Of a stretch of DNA of 64,000 bases, positions 1-12,900 are shown one piece after another. The stretch lies in assembly GCA_018907035.1 (NCBI GenBank), contig JACCIC010000287.1, forward strand, positions 434,001 to 498,000, given 5' to 3'. This stretch comes from Sycobia sp. Sy_11 (lineage: Eukaryota; Arthropoda; Insecta; Hymenoptera; Epichrysomallidae). The position numbers and the translations under genes were made by a program. The notes beneath the pieces are model-generated. The model was not told the DNA's origin. It ran no database searches and saw only the letters and a list, made by a program, of their open reading frames with translations. Every line of letters begins with the position of its first letter. Position 1 is the first letter of the stretch.

Positions 1-1455
1 CCTGCAAAATGCAGAACGTCCCTCACGTGAGGTGTCTGAAGAGCTGACAAACCGAGACATGGTGGACGTTAACGGCGACGACGACTAGTTTTCTCCAATG
101 CCTATGCGATTCCACCATGCCTAAGAAACGCTATAAACGCAATAAACGACAGACATACTGGTGCACGGACGATATCGCGGATCTCCTCAGAAGCATCTAT
201 TTGAACCTGAGACGGAATGTTCAACGAGCACAAAGTCGAGGCGAAGCGGGTCACTATTCTGCGGAGTTCAGGCTCATCAAGCAGCGGTTGAGATTCGCGA
301 TCAACAATAATAAGAAACGGTGTTGAAGGCGACTCATTGATGACGTGTATTCGGTATTATACGGGTGAACGTGACGAACGAAACGATAGAGACAGATATC
401 CTTCTATTCACGCAGAAAGAGCTCCATAGGCCTTCGAATGCATTGGAGCCGAGCAAGGCTCCAAGTCCCGATGGCATATATAGCGAGCTATACTTTGGGT
501 GGTCGCTTTACGCCGCTCGGATATTCTTTTGGACTTATGCAACGGTTGCCTGGTGGAGCTAGTTTTTTGTAGACTCTGGAAGGAGGTTCGATTGGTCCTC
601 GTTAGTAAAACTACAGGGGACCCTGATTTGCCTTCTTTGTACAGCTCTCTCTGCCTACTTCATACGACAGAGAAGCTGTTAGAGCTCCTGCTAAGACCAC
701 GACTGCTACAGGCAATTAAAAATGCCAGAGACCTATCCGAATATCCCAACGGATTTAGGAAAGGACAGTCGACAATTAAGGCTATAAGTGACGTGTCGAA
801 CATCTTTCATTCAGCGAACTGGTGCTGTCATGAGACTGGTTCTACTGGTGACCCTAGATGTCCAAAACAACTTCAACTCTGCAAAATGGACAGAGATACT
901 GGCAGTGCTGGAGTTTACTTTCAAAATAGACTCCTATCTGCTATGTATCATACGGGCCTATCTACGGGATCGAAGACTGTCGTACGAGACATTCGGTGGA
1001 AGAAAACGGAAACGCGTGACAGGGGAGGTAGCGCAAGGATCCATTCAGGGTTCCGACTTCTGGAACGTTCAGTACGACGGCTTACTAAGACTGAACATAT
1101 ACGCCTCGTCGCCTATGCTGACAATGTGGCAGCCGAGATAGTCGCGCAACTACTACTTGATTCAGTTAAAACTGAATCAGGTCATGAGATAGGTGACTGA
1201 ATGGATGACAGACCATTGACTGCAGCTCGCGCTGCAGAAGACCGAGTTATTGCTGCTGACTCGTATACGTATAGAGACGGTAGGGACGGAAAGATTGGAG
1301 ACCAGGAGTGAAGTTAAGTATCTTGGCGTCATCTTGGATACGAAGCTAAGCTTCTGCCCTATCCTACAAAACGCGACGAATAAGGCAGCAGAAAAGACCA
1401 AGGCTCTAAGCAGACTGATGTCCAACACGAATCCACCTAGAGAGAACGTACGCAC
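1..1455 (+). pseudogene. R1-clade non-LTR retrotransposon ORF2 fragment (reverse transcriptase)
   Basis: This is a decayed piece of the retrotransposon whose best copy lies at 7541-12900. It aligns with about 10335-11935 of that copy. It encodes the linker after the endonuclease and most of the RT: fingers, an LDV-type palm motif near 855, a QGS motif near 1035 and the active site near 1110. There the usual YADD reads YADN, so the second catalytic Asp is lost. Frameshifts and stops split it into several short frames, e.g. 499-1200, 788-1141 and 1250-1462. The 5' part lies beyond the window edge. Similarity stops abruptly near 1455, so the C-terminal zinc finger and 3'UTR are missing. Family identity is from direct comparison inside the window; loss of activity is inferred from the lesions. 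Confidence 0.85.
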
Positions 1456-2107
1456 GGTGTGATTTACATTGACTACCTTCGGAAGAGCAAAAGGGGCTCA
1501 GGGCTGTACTATGCTAAATTTTGGGCCGTTGCATTTTTATTTTAAGGTAAATTGCAGAATAAATGGGCCGATCTGGCGAATGAAAAATAGTCATAAGGAT
1601 ACTAAAATAAAGAAACTTAATTTATAACTTCTGTTACCTCAATGCACAATATTATCATGATTTCCTATAGTTTGTTATTTTTTGTAATTTAATTGTAATG
1701 ATTGAGTATTGTGTGTATTGTGTACAAAGAAAAAAATTACTCGTTGTACTCCGCTGAAAACTATATTCTTTGCGATAAGGTAAGGCAATCGTGGGAAAGT
1801 AGCTGCAGTACCTTCCGATCCACGACAAGTATGACACCCTTCCCTTGGCGTGAGGTGAATCAAATGAGTCTCTGTGTGCGCGTCCAGCGAAGTCAATGTG
1901 ATGCAAGTTAAAATAGACGGCAGCAACCAGTCCGTATCAGAACGCGACCCTCCATCCGATTCCGATCGAGACGGTGACTTTTCATGTACTGGATGTTGAT
2001 TTTAAAAGATCTCCGTAAAAATTTTCATGCTCGTAATAACCGTAGGTGCTCATTTCTTCCCTTTCCTCTCTCGTATTTTTTTCTTTCTCTTTTTTCACTT
2101 TTGGTAT
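1456..2107. other. Non-coding stretch, nothing recognised
   Basis: No supported gene. Short ORFs on both strands between 1655 and 1926 overlap each other and show no family motif. The block 1780-1980 is richer in GC than its surroundings but gave no recognisable product. Confidence 0.4.
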
Positions 2108-2245
2108 CGCCATATTGTCAGAAATATAGGAAAAAGTAGTAGAAAAAGATCGAAAATATTTTGATTAAGCTAACGTGTATCCATTTCCCATCATAAATGT
2201 CCTTTTATGTTAAAAAAAGTTCGAAACTAAATTCGCCTCCTAATA
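2108..2245 (+). repeat. Mariner-type end remnant, inverted copy of 5604-5738
   Basis: This block matches the reverse complement of 5604-5738, including the phrase GATTAAGCTAACGTG. Both copies end in a TATTAGGA-type terminus, as expected for a mariner inverted terminal repeat. The partner at 5.6 kb lies at the 3' end of a minus-strand mariner transposase relic, so this is probably the 3' end of a related plus-strand copy whose coding part is gone. Confidence 0.5.
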
Positions 2246-2332
2246 TATCTTGAGTGTTAAACCGTGGAAGAGAGCCTCGCCATAGAAAATGAGAATCTTT
2301 TCTGCATAAAAACTTGGGACCTACGTTGAAAT

Positions 2333-2530
2333 CTAACCTATCTTACGCGATAAACAGCTCGGATAACCGTATCGCAATTCACCAATATATATTTCGCCCG
2401 ACATACGTTTCCGAAAGCAATTGGCCTCAGCCACAATGTTCCTCATATTAAAGAATAGAATCAACGCTTTCCCCAAATGACGTTTATTTGGCTGGAAACT
2501 TGTCATGATTTTATTCGATAAAACAAACGG
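2333..2530 (-). pseudogene. Possible mariner transposase N-terminal fragment
   Basis: The minus-strand reading has an N-terminal phrase of the FQPNKRHL type, followed by a hydrophobic helix and an AEA motif. This resembles the first helix-turn-helix of mariner transposases. The reading then drifts away from the family, and neither a second HTH nor a DDD core follows. The neighbouring mariner end at 2108-2245 makes the assignment plausible, but the evidence is one short segment. Confidence 0.35.
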
Positions 2531-3639
2531 CATCGAAAGCAATACTCAAATATAATTCTGTAAGGTTGATAACAGATATATAAATATTAATATTGTTAAC
2601 AAATATAACACATGAGATTGGACATTTCTGTCCGGAACTCCTTGGGATACCATTCTTTGACAAACACTGGAAACTTATTTGTAGACCCCATTTATTCATA
2701 GAATTTTTTTTCAGATGCCATAGTTTACAACAATTCCATTCTACTGATTACTGATTTCAAACAATCAGTTATATCATTATCTCTATAACTACTATTTTGT
2801 ATAATAAAAATTTGATTGCATTCTTCATAGTCTCATAAGAATTTATATAATTTAGGCCTTTCTTTAACCTGTCCTTTAATTTTATTTCCGTAATCAAATT
2901 CAGTGAGATTCCGTCCTATAGATGCGACTGTACATACTTGAGATATAACTTTAATTTTATTTAATTATCTGTGGTATCTCTTTTCTAATATTAATACACA
3001 GATATCGACAAGCTCATTCGAAATATAACATATATGGAACAATTAGTTTTCGTTAAGAGACTCGATTGCATATTTAAAGACAGAAGAGGGAAGATCGGTA
3101 GTTGTAATGGCGTTTTATCTTTTTTAATATGATCAAATCTTATTTTGATTCAATATACAACGCAAATGTTTTAATACTATATCAATAAATGATTAAGTCA
3201 TTTGAAATTTGAATTCGTATATATTGACGGAATATCAATAGCTTCGAACACTTTTTACGAAAAAGAATATAAAAAGTTTATTTGCTGATAAAGATAAAAA
3301 TATAAAGTCGAACTCATGAAACAAGTTAGGTACGTTTCATTTTAGAGCACCAACTGAGCTCCTCAGTATGATAAAAAACATTTTAATAACATACGTGTTA
3401 TAAATACAATTATTACATTGCTCGTGTTGAATAAATGTTCCGTTCAAATTAAAGTAAATGTACTATTCATTTAATTTTATATTGACTTACTTCAAAATTT
3501 ATTTTTTTTAATAAAAATTTTTAACTTACTTAAAAAATTTATTCGAAGTTTGAGATAGGAACTAACTTCTTTCTCTTTTTTCGTTCATTTAAATTATCCT
3601 TTTTCATTTATTTTTAAACTTCATTTCATATAGCATATA

Positions 3640-3641
<2 letters not shown>
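2531..3641. other. AT-rich non-coding stretch
   Basis: Very AT-rich DNA. Only short low-complexity ORFs occur, and nothing is recognised. Confidence 0.4.

Positions 3642-3723
<82 letters not shown>
3642..3723. repeat. (TA)n microsatellite
   Basis: About 82 bp of nearly uninterrupted TA dinucleotides. An ORF crossing it on the minus strand is an Ile-Tyr run created by the repeat and is not a gene. Confidence 0.95.
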
Positions 3724-3726
<3 letters not shown>

Positions 3727-4440
3727 AATACTGCGAACACCGATTGAAATTTAATTCCACTTGGATCGGAATTCGCGCACACAACGAAATTTATTTTCAC
3801 CTCACTTATGTGTCTCACTGGTGGGGGGGGGTGTTCCGCCGGCCTGAATGGGGATTACAGGGAAATGAAAAAAAAAGAAATTCAGCCGTTAAATTTGTTT
3901 CCGTGTCTATTTATTTCACTCACACAAACTACCGTCTCGAATACAGTAGCCTTATCTACTCCCGGTTCGCGTACCCGATGCGTCCCAACCGCGGTTAGCA
4001 ACCCGACGCTGACCCCAGGGGGGGGGGGTAGGGAATGGAAAAAAGGAAAACGAATAACCGCGCACACGTACGCAAGGGCATAAAATTGAGTCACTATGGT
4101 TCACTCCAGTCCTCTACCTCTCTCTCTCTCTCTCTCCACTTCCGTTCACTGTTCTTTCTCTTCGTTATTTCTTTCTTTTCACTTTCTATCTTTATCTCAC
4201 TTCTCCTTGGCTCTCTTTCTTACATCTCTTCACCTTATGTATTCGCTCTCTAAATCTCGTTCTTGACCTTCTGACTCTGCTCTTCTTTTTGTTAGCTCGT
4301 CAGTAGGTAATATAGTCTCGCACCGCGCGTCTCTGAGTTCACGCTGGGAAAAAGACGGGACAAGGGGAGGAGGTACCACGGCGATCGGGAAGCACCGGAC
4401 GCGGCACTAGATTGAGATTTTATTTACAGCTATCCGGAAT
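3724..4440. other. GC-richer block with G-tracts and CT-rich stretch, unassigned
   Basis: This block is more GC-rich than its flanks. It has two long G runs (near 3822-3831 and 4018-4028) and a CT microsatellite near 4120-4137. Three overlapping short ORFs (3744-3998, 3808-4083, 4035-4253) show no recognised domain. It could be an LTR or unique sequence; no terminal repeats or primer-binding site were found. Confidence 0.3.
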
Positions 4441-5320
4441 GAACACCGTATTTATAAAAATTTTTGTTCATAAATCAGACAAACTGAATTCAATATGGGG
4501 TATTCACCATACCACATGTAATAAAAAAAAAATTGTCACCATTTTATGCATTTTATCTATCTCTGATCTATTTTGAACTAGGCGTCTTAAAATAAACATT
4601 TTCCTTCTGTTACATTAATCGCATCTTAAATTAAATTATAATGAATTTTCAATCAAATTAATAGAAATCTCTACCCAGCTTAGTTGCTCATTTGTCCATT
4701 CATTCTTCTGCAAACACACAGGTTATCCCTTATAAGTGCAAACTTAGAACAAATTCATCGAAGTCTCTATTTTATGCATTCTTTTCTGCCTTGTTATAAG
4801 GTAATATCATTTATATCAAAGATACTTTGCAGTGAAATTAAACCTTTTTTTATGCAAAATAATCAATTCCAAGAAGTGAGACTTTTCTGACTTCAAGTCC
4901 AACAAGTTTATCTATAAATGTAAATTGAATACTATAACCACTAATTTATTTTACAGTCCTATAATTCTCCTAAACTCCAATGGAGTCCCTTCTCGCCGTT
5001 TATAATTTACATAACGTATATTGCTATTTGTAACAATTTTATAAAAGTTAAACGTAAATAAATTTTAAAAATGAACAATATTCACTGTAAAGATGAATTT
5101 TCAAATAAATTATCAGATTCGTTACTATAAGATAATTCAGTTTTTTTTTATATTCTTAAAATCACACTGGAAAATAAGATAATGAAATTAATATACTACT
5201 ACTTCCATGTATTAACATTTTGAATACTTAATAATATGTTTAAAAGAATAATATTAGACTTGTTATACTAGTAACCGCGCTAAAATTTTTCGTTTACATA
5301 TTTTAACTTACGTATAAAAT
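4441..5320. other. AT-rich non-coding stretch
   Basis: No recognised gene. The ORF at 4684-4890 has no family motif. Confidence 0.4.
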
Positions 5321-5338
5321 GACGAGGTTTTCCTCGTC
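5321..5338. repeat. Perfect 7-bp hairpin with TTTT loop
   Basis: GACGAGG, then TTTT, then CCTCGTC. It sits at the left edge of a small GC-rich island (5321-5400) in AT-rich DNA. It could be a terminator-like or structural hairpin, or chance. Confidence 0.6.
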
Positions 5339-5451
5339 GTGGGATGGCGCGCGCGTCGTCTTCATTTCCCTGGACAGGTTGGCGTGGGTGCCTTGTGACA
5401 CTCAGCACAATATATATAATAAAATATAATTTGGTAAAATAAAAATCCTAG

Positions 5452-6440
<989 letters not shown>

Positions 6441-7498
6441 TTTGTCATTAACATCCGTATCTCAACTTCTAAACCGCGGAAACCACTCTTATAATTACAC
6501 GTATGCATTCGAATACGTATAAAAATAAATATATATACGCACCTCGAATCATTTTCTCTCCCCCCCTCTCTCACGCACGCACGCGCGCACACATATACAC
6601 AGAGACACACATACACGTCAATTCACGCATTAGTAGCTAATGCAGCAAGCATACATTTTATAACGCATGGACGTCCTCTCCACGAACAACGCCAACTACC
6701 TCTTCACTTACACTCATGTATGGATCGACAGCGATCCTCCTGTATCGAATATCCATGTATTCACATTCGCCGAATATCTGCGTGCAGGGTGAAACACGCG
6801 TACGCGGTCGATTCGATGTCTAAGTCGGCGACACCACGCGTCGCTCCTGCTGTACCCAGTTCTGCGCCCTTCTTCAAGACTCGCTGGCCTCCGATGGTCG
6901 TTGTCGATTTTGGGCTGACTTAATTCTTGCTAAGCACTCCTGGGGTATGCCGACAACAAAGGTCGTGCGAAGTCACACGAAAACGAATTACACGAAAAAA
7001 GGAACAGAGGCAAAAAAGTTCCGGATTCAAAAACGGCTCGCCGTGCACAATACAATGATGAAAAAGTTTAAGGTCTTCGAAAGGAAATCTATAAAAGCCT
7101 TACACCACTCCTATAGATACGAACAAAGTAATTTTCAAAAATATATTATAAATAAAAAATATATGAGCTAGCTAACATTCACCGCATTGATTGCTACATG
7201 TGAAAAGTTACGAGAAATCATGCTCAAAGATCAATCTTAAATAAAATAGTTTAATATTCAGCACAATTTTTAGACCTTAACTAGGGTTTTATACCCCCGA
7301 AGCTTTTATGCATTGACAAAAAAAATATTCTTAGAATTTATCATATAAATAGAAAAATAGGAACCCTTCAGTAGCAAAAAAATGTTATACAATAAAAATG
7401 TAAATATTCAAGCAGATGAGTAAGAATGAAAATAGTAGAGGTAATGACGACAAAATACGCAAAAAATAATAGTGAGTTTCACAGTTAAAAATAATAGC
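6441..7498. other. Non-coding stretch; AC-rich microsatellite and unassigned ORFs
   Basis: A CA/CG-rich tract lies at 6565-6615. Short ORFs at 6720-6923 and 6947-7171 (the second Lys-rich) match nothing recognised. A GC-richer, CpG-containing patch at 6740-6950 could be a fragment of a host exon or promoter, but no splice-bounded reading frame was found. Confidence 0.35.

Positions 7499-7540
<42 letters not shown>
7499..7540. repeat. (TAA)n tract at 5' flank of R1-clade element
   Basis: About 14 units of AAT/TAA lie directly against the first base of the retrotransposon. A similar tract flanks the other end at 12901-12928. Confidence 0.95.
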
Positions 7541-7541
<1 letters not shown>

Positions 7542-7763
7542 TGGGGCCTTCGGTTCAGCTACCACACGCGTCCCCGGGGTTGCGGATAGGGGAAGGACCA
7601 CTCGCGGTCAGTCACGAAATAAGCACTTCTAAGAGTGACGAATAAGTGGCCGTGGACAAGAACTTTGAGCGAAAATAGTGGTATTCGCCCGTCTACACAC
7701 CCACTCATCATTCACACACCTACATATCTGTAAGATAACCGTACTCGGACTGGGAAGTATATC

Positions 7764-7874
7764 GGGAACTCTATAAACGAGTTTCCCACGAATGGTGGAG
7801 ATAGGGACCCTATAAACGGGTAACTTCCAGGCGGGTTATGAATGAATGAGAGGCCCTATAAACGGGCATCTCTC
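7764..7874 (+). promoter_or_regulatory. Three stacked hairpins with TATAAAC loops in the retrotransposon 5'UTR
   Basis: Three times in 111 bp the heptamer TATAAAC sits between inverted arms: GGGAACTC/GAGTTTCCC (7764-7787), GGGACCC/GGGTAACTTCC (7804-7828) and GAGAGGCCC/GGGCATCTCTC (7848-7874). The other copy of the family keeps the first as GGGAACCC-TATAAAT-AAGTACTTCCC at 14617-14642, with weaker second and third versions. The sequence pattern is seen directly; an RNA-structure role (translation, packaging or protein binding) is inferred. Confidence 0.6.
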
Positions 7875-8311
7875 ACGTATGAATGTGACCAGTTTGGGCG
7901 ACGGTAAGGTCTTGCGGATGCAGTGATTACTTGTCGATTGGTGGGATTAGCTGCGAGGGAATCACTTCATGCTTATGTGCGTTCTCCTTCTGGAGGGTAC
8001 AGTTGTAAAACCAGATGGCACTCCTGGGCCGCCACAAGTAGGGGGCCCGAACCTAGTCTAGCCAACATGGGAGGCTGCCCCACACAGTGGTAAGACGTCG
8101 TCAGACGTCAAATCTCGCTTCTCGTAGTAGTGCCGTATGGCGTACGGATGGGACCCTGCTGCGAGTCGTGGGGGAGGAACAGCCGAGGCCACCGGAATGT
8201 AGGAGGGCTTCAGTATTGGGGAGATTCAGGACGCTGAACCGTCATCTCCAACAAGTGATCTTCCTGACCATCACAAATATAAAACATTTAACACAAATTA
8301 ATAATATAATC

Positions 8312-9629
8312 ATGAAACGTAATAAAAAAATTATAGCAGGCTCTCGAGTGCCGCCTGCAAGCGACTCAGTAGAGTCAATGGAGCTTCCCGGCTCTCCTAT
8401 CACACCAGTAGGCAACCTGGCTGGTGTGACAGAAAATGTTACAGGTAGCAGTATGAATGAAAGTGCGAATGTTTATAAATCGCCGGCAACTTGGGAAGCT
8501 GCTGAGTGTAAATTGCAGGAGCAATTTTACACAATAAGCAGAGTCCTAAGTAAAATGATAGAAAGGACTTGCATACAAAAAAATGTAAGTCAAATAATAA
8601 AAAACGGTTTGAGTGAGATCAATGAAGCAGTGGAAATCGGACAGTATGAACTGAAGCGAATGAGACTGCTCCGACAAAAAGAGAAAGATAAAGGACGGAG
8701 TGAATGTGAGGAGGCAACTCCTCAGAAACGGAAAAGAGACCGTCAGATCCCTACTCCGGAGCAGGCGGCCGCACAACAGCGGACGATCGAGACCGAAACA
8801 TGGGCGAAGGTGGTCTGAAAACATAAAAAACCGAAAACGACCGAGACGGACAACAAACCGCCAAAAGAGCAGACAAAAGCGAGACTCCAAGGTCGCGGGT
8901 CTGATCGCCCTAACCTCAAAGTCAGGGGAGGAGCGATCATGATCAAGGCGGCTGAGGGACGTCGACGTGGTACGTACAATACGGCAAAAGGTGGACCCTG
9001 ACAAGTGTAATATTCAAGTCAGAACAATAAGAAAGACAAAAGACGGTGCGGTACTTTTACAGCTCTCCAGACAGAACAACGAGACGGACTTCCGACAGGT
9101 TCTTCAAGACGCTGTCGGAGAGACCGGATGCGTAAAAGATTTGACCTCCAGGGTGACACTGGAATTCTTGGACTGTGTCACGACCAACGAGGACATCGCG
9201 AACGCGTTAAATCGGGAAACGGGACGGACTGCAGACCGTCGGCCCCATTTTTTCGACGTTAACAGTCGAGGACAGAGAATGGCGGTCTGCGATTTTGACG
9301 TAAAAGAGGCTACCGACCTCTTAAGGAAAGGGCGTATTAAAATCGGGTGGGTCGTATCAAGAATAAGAGCAAGGATACGCGTCTCGCGATGCTATAGTTG
9401 CCTCGGGTTCGGTCATGTACGGAAAGACTGTAAAGGACTGGACAGACGAAGCTGCTGCTGGCGATGCGGCCTCGACGGTCATTCCCACAAGGACTGCAAG
9501 AATTGTGGGGAGTGTTTCCTGTGCACTGAGGATAATATCCGAGAGAGGGGTCACTTACCCGGCTCGCCCTCGTGTGCCGCGTTCAGGATAGCACTAACAG
9601 AACAGAAGACAAAGACAGTCACACAATGA
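8312..9629 (+). pseudogene. R1-clade ORF1 (Gag-like nucleic-acid-binding protein), broken
   Basis: ORF1 proteins bind the element RNA and form the ribonucleoprotein. The ATG at 8312 is preferred because the sister copy has an ATG at the equivalent site (15177). The frame is open to a TGA at 8816-8818, where the sister copy has TCA (Ser), so this is a point nonsense mutation. A frameshift near 8945-8970 moves the rest into the frame of 8967-9629. That part carries three zinc knuckles: two CX2CX4HX4C (about 9391 and 9463) and a longer third one (about 9520). The N-terminal half is rich in Lys/Glu and helical. Its TGA stop overlaps the ORF2 start as ATGA at 9626-9629, suggesting coupled translation. 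It would be complete but for two lesions. Confidence 0.85.
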
Positions 9630-12577
9630 CGACGACGATACTCCAATGCAATATGAACGGGAGTAGCGTGGCAGACGCACTGCTCCCGCAGATTGCGGCG
9701 GAACTGAACATCGACGTGCTGATTATCAGTGAGCAATACAAAGACAGACGATTACCGACTTGGCTCACAAGCAGCTCGCGCAAGTCCGCAGTTTGGTTAC
9801 GTGGAAAGGTTGCGTCGAATATCGTACACAGCGGGACTGAGGAGGACTGTGTCTGGGTGACGGTCGCTGACATAACCTATGTCAGTGTTTACCTGAGCCC
9901 AAACAGCAGTGCCTCCGAGTACGTGGCTCAACTTGGAAAAATCGAGGACGCGTTGCGGGAAATCCCTGGTAACGTGATCGTGGCTGGCGACTTTAACGCG
10001 CGGGCGAACGAGTGGGGAATGCCCTTGACCAACAGACGGGGAAGACTGCTGCTGGAGATGGCTGCAAGGCTGGACCTGGCAGTAGTTAATGAAGGAACGA
10101 TACCGACGTACAGACGACCGGGGTATGGTAACTCCATACCAGACGTGACTCTGACCTCGGACAGAATTCGAACTAGGATAAGGGCGTGGCGGGTGATCCA
10201 GGACTATACGGCCAGTGATCACCAGTACATTGCCTTCAAACTGACAGACGCGACGAGACAGATGAGGAGACGGGGCACAAGATCTACGGGGTGGAACCCC
10301 AAACGCCTAGACATAGACGAACTCGAAAGGTATCTGCAAAATGCAGAACCGCCCTTACGAGAGGTGCTTCAAGAGTTGACGAACCGGGACAGGGTGGAGG
10401 CGTTAGCGGCGGCAGCGACTGGCTTTCTCCAGCGCCTATGCGATGCCACCATGCCCAGGAAACGGAAAGTACGAAAGAGACGACAAACATACTGGTGGAC
10501 AGCCAAGATCGCGGATCTCAGAAGCAATTGTTTGAAGCTGAGACGGAAAGCTCAACGAGCCCGAAGTCGAGACGTAGTGGGACTATACTCTACAGAGTAT
10601 AGTCGCGCCAGATAACGACTGAGATACGCGATCAATGACAGCAAGAAACGGTGTTGGACAAAACTAATCGACGAGGTAGACTCGGATCCCTGGGGCACCG
10701 GTTATAAAATTGTAACATGCGCCCTGGGAGGCCGGGGTCCGCCGGCACTACGAGACGCGAAAGTGATCGAGCGGATAGTTGAGAGACTTTTCCCAACCCA
10801 TCCCAACAGAACGAACGCGACAAACGAAATGACATATATAGAGATCCCTCTCTTCACGCAGGAAGAGATCTGCAGAGCTTCGAATGCGTTGAAGCCTAAC
10901 AAGGCCCCGGGTCCCGATGGCATACCTAGTGAGGTGTTACGGGTGGTCGCTTCGCGCCGCCCGGACATCCTTTTGGGTTTGTACAACGGGTGTCTGGTGG
11001 AGAGAGTTTTTAGGAGGCTCTGGAAGGAGGCTCGATTGGTTCTCATCCGTAAGTCTAAGGGGAACCCCGATTTGCCTTCTTCATACAGGCCTCTCTGCCT
11101 ACTAAATACGGCAGGGAAGCTGTTGGAGCTACTGCTGAGACCAAGACTGTCACAGGCAATTCAAAACGCCGGAGACCTATCCGAACAACAACACGGATTT
11201 CGAAAAGGACGGTCGACAATCGGAGCTATAGGTGACGTGACGAAGATCTTTCACGCGGCGAACAGGGGCTGTCATGCAACCAGACCACTGGTTCTGTTGG
11301 TGACCCTGGACGTTCGTAACGCCTTTAACTCTGCAAAATGGACAGCGATACTGGAGACGTTGGAGTTGACTTTCAAGGTTAACTCCTACCTCCTTCGTAT
11401 CATACGGGACTACTTACGAGACCGAGGACTGACGTATGATACTTTGGACGGAAAGAAATGGAAACGCGTGACAGCGGGGGTGGCGCAGGGTTCCATTTTA
11501 GGCCCCGACTTCTGGAACGTACAATACGACGGTTTGCTGAGACTAGACATGCCCTCCGACGCGCGTCTCATTGCCTATGCCGACGATGTGGCAGCCGTGA
11601 TAGTCGCACGCGACTATCACTTGATTCAGTTAAAGCTGAATCAGGTCATGAGACGCGTGAACGAATGGATGACAGATCACGGATTGCAGCTCGCGCTGCA
11701 GAAGACTGAGTTGTTGCTGCTGACTCGCAGACGTATACAGACGGTGGTTCCGATGACGTTAGGGACGGAAAGACTGGAAACCCGGAGTGAAGTCAAGTAC
11801 CTTGGCATTACCTTGGATACGAAGCTGAGCTTCTGGCCCCACCTACGAAACGCGGCGACAAAGGCAGCAGAAAAGACCAAGGCTCTAAGTAGACTGATGG
11901 GCAATACCAACGGACCGAAACAGAACGTTCGCAGACTGCTGATGAGCGTTACCCACTCGATTATGCTTTACGGAGCGGAGGTTTGGGTCAACGCGATGAA
12001 TATCAGGAAACGCGCGAACGCCATGAAAAGCGTACAAAGGGTGGGCGCGTTAAGAATCGCGTGCGCTTATCGTACCGTGTCTGAGAGCGCCGTTTTCGTG
12101 ATTGCTGGGGTCATTCCCATCGATCTGCTCGCGGCCGAACGGAAGCGAATTTACGAGCGGAGCTCGAACGTTGGAAGGGAAGACGCTGTGACTGAGAAAC
12201 GGACGAAGACCATCGAGACATGGCAGAAACGGTGGACGACGGACGAAAGAGGACGGTGGACGAAAAGACTAATACCCGAAATCGGTCCGTGGAAAGAGAG
12301 GAAATACGGAAAGGTGAACTTCTACCTTACCCAATTTCTGTCCAGACACGGATACTTCCGTAAGTACCTCTGCAAGATGAAGAGGGTCGCCTCTTCAGAA
12401 TGCAAGTACTGCGGATGGGCTTGGGACGATGCGGAGCACACATTTTTTGTGTGCGAACATTGGACTGAGCCACGACTAGAGTTACAGACGAGGACAGGAG
12501 TGATCACGCTAGAAAACGTGACGAAAATTATGATGACGGACGCGGACAGCTGGCGGTTGATCGCAAAATTTTTATGA
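9626..12577 (+). pseudogene. R1-clade ORF2: endonuclease plus reverse transcriptase, one in-frame stop
   Basis: This protein nicks the target DNA and primes reverse transcription there. The start ATG at 9626 opens the typical ILQCNMNGS endonuclease N-terminus. The endonuclease follows to about 10240, with AGDFNARANEWG near 9980 and a catalytic SDHQ near 10215. A TAA at 10613-10615 interrupts the frame. Reading resumes in the same frame through 10763-12577, so removing that codon alone would leave one open frame of about 980 codons. The RT shows LVTLDVRNAFNSAKW (palm A, about 11300), AQGS (about 11487) and YADD at 11576-11587. A CX2C..HX4C finger sits near 12408-12450 at the C-terminus. All RT catalytic residues are present. 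Confidence 0.9.
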
Positions 12578-12900
12578 ATGTGCTTTAGAACAAAAGAGCA
12601 GATGGATATTTGGACGATTGAAAGTCTATGAAGAGTGAATGTAATATCGAGTATGCATGAGAATCTGGAATGAAAGATATGAACGTGAAATGACCACACA
12701 AGGACTGCCGCCCAGGCTGAAGTAATGTGTATAACAGTTCCGGGCTGGTGTCGGTGCAACACGGAGATATGTGTTTAGTGCGTAGTGACATGGGTTTTCT
12801 GTCGAGTCGCACATACTCCGGTGGTCGTTTTTCAGGACCATTCTTGCTGAACGACCATCGGAGATGCATAAACAGCATTCACAGACTCCAAAAAAAAAAA
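12578..12900 (+). other. 3'UTR of the R1-clade element
   Basis: About 310 bp after the ORF2 stop, ending in a run of A. The same sequence ends the fragment at 40262-41031. It includes a conserved segment around 12690-12800 (GACTGCCGCCCAGGCTGAAG) that probably contains the site recognised by the RT for priming; that role is inferred from the family mechanism. Confidence 0.7.

Larger units (their letters stand above)
7541..12900 (+). mobile_element. Near full-length R1-clade non-LTR retrotransposon
   Basis: The element is about 5.36 kb. It has a 5'UTR (7541-8311), ORF1 with three CCHC zinc knuckles, ORF2 with an apurinic-type endonuclease and an RT ending in a CCHC finger, and a 3'UTR that finishes in an A-run. 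The two-ORF layout, the zinc-knuckle pattern and the DFNARANEWG endonuclease motif fit the R1 clade, which replicates by target-primed reverse transcription. It is flanked on both sides by (TAA)n. ORF1 carries one stop and one frameshift and ORF2 one stop, so this copy is inactive but only lightly damaged. Other copies in the window are at 1-1455, 14422-20694 (interrupted) and 40262-41031. Confidence 0.9.

Noticed and set aside
3621..3818. Minus-strand ORF with a long Ile-Tyr run
   Set aside because: Produced by the (TA)n microsatellite.
8546..9004. 152-codon minus-strand ORF
   Set aside because: Shadow of the plus-strand retrotransposon ORF1; no motif of its own.
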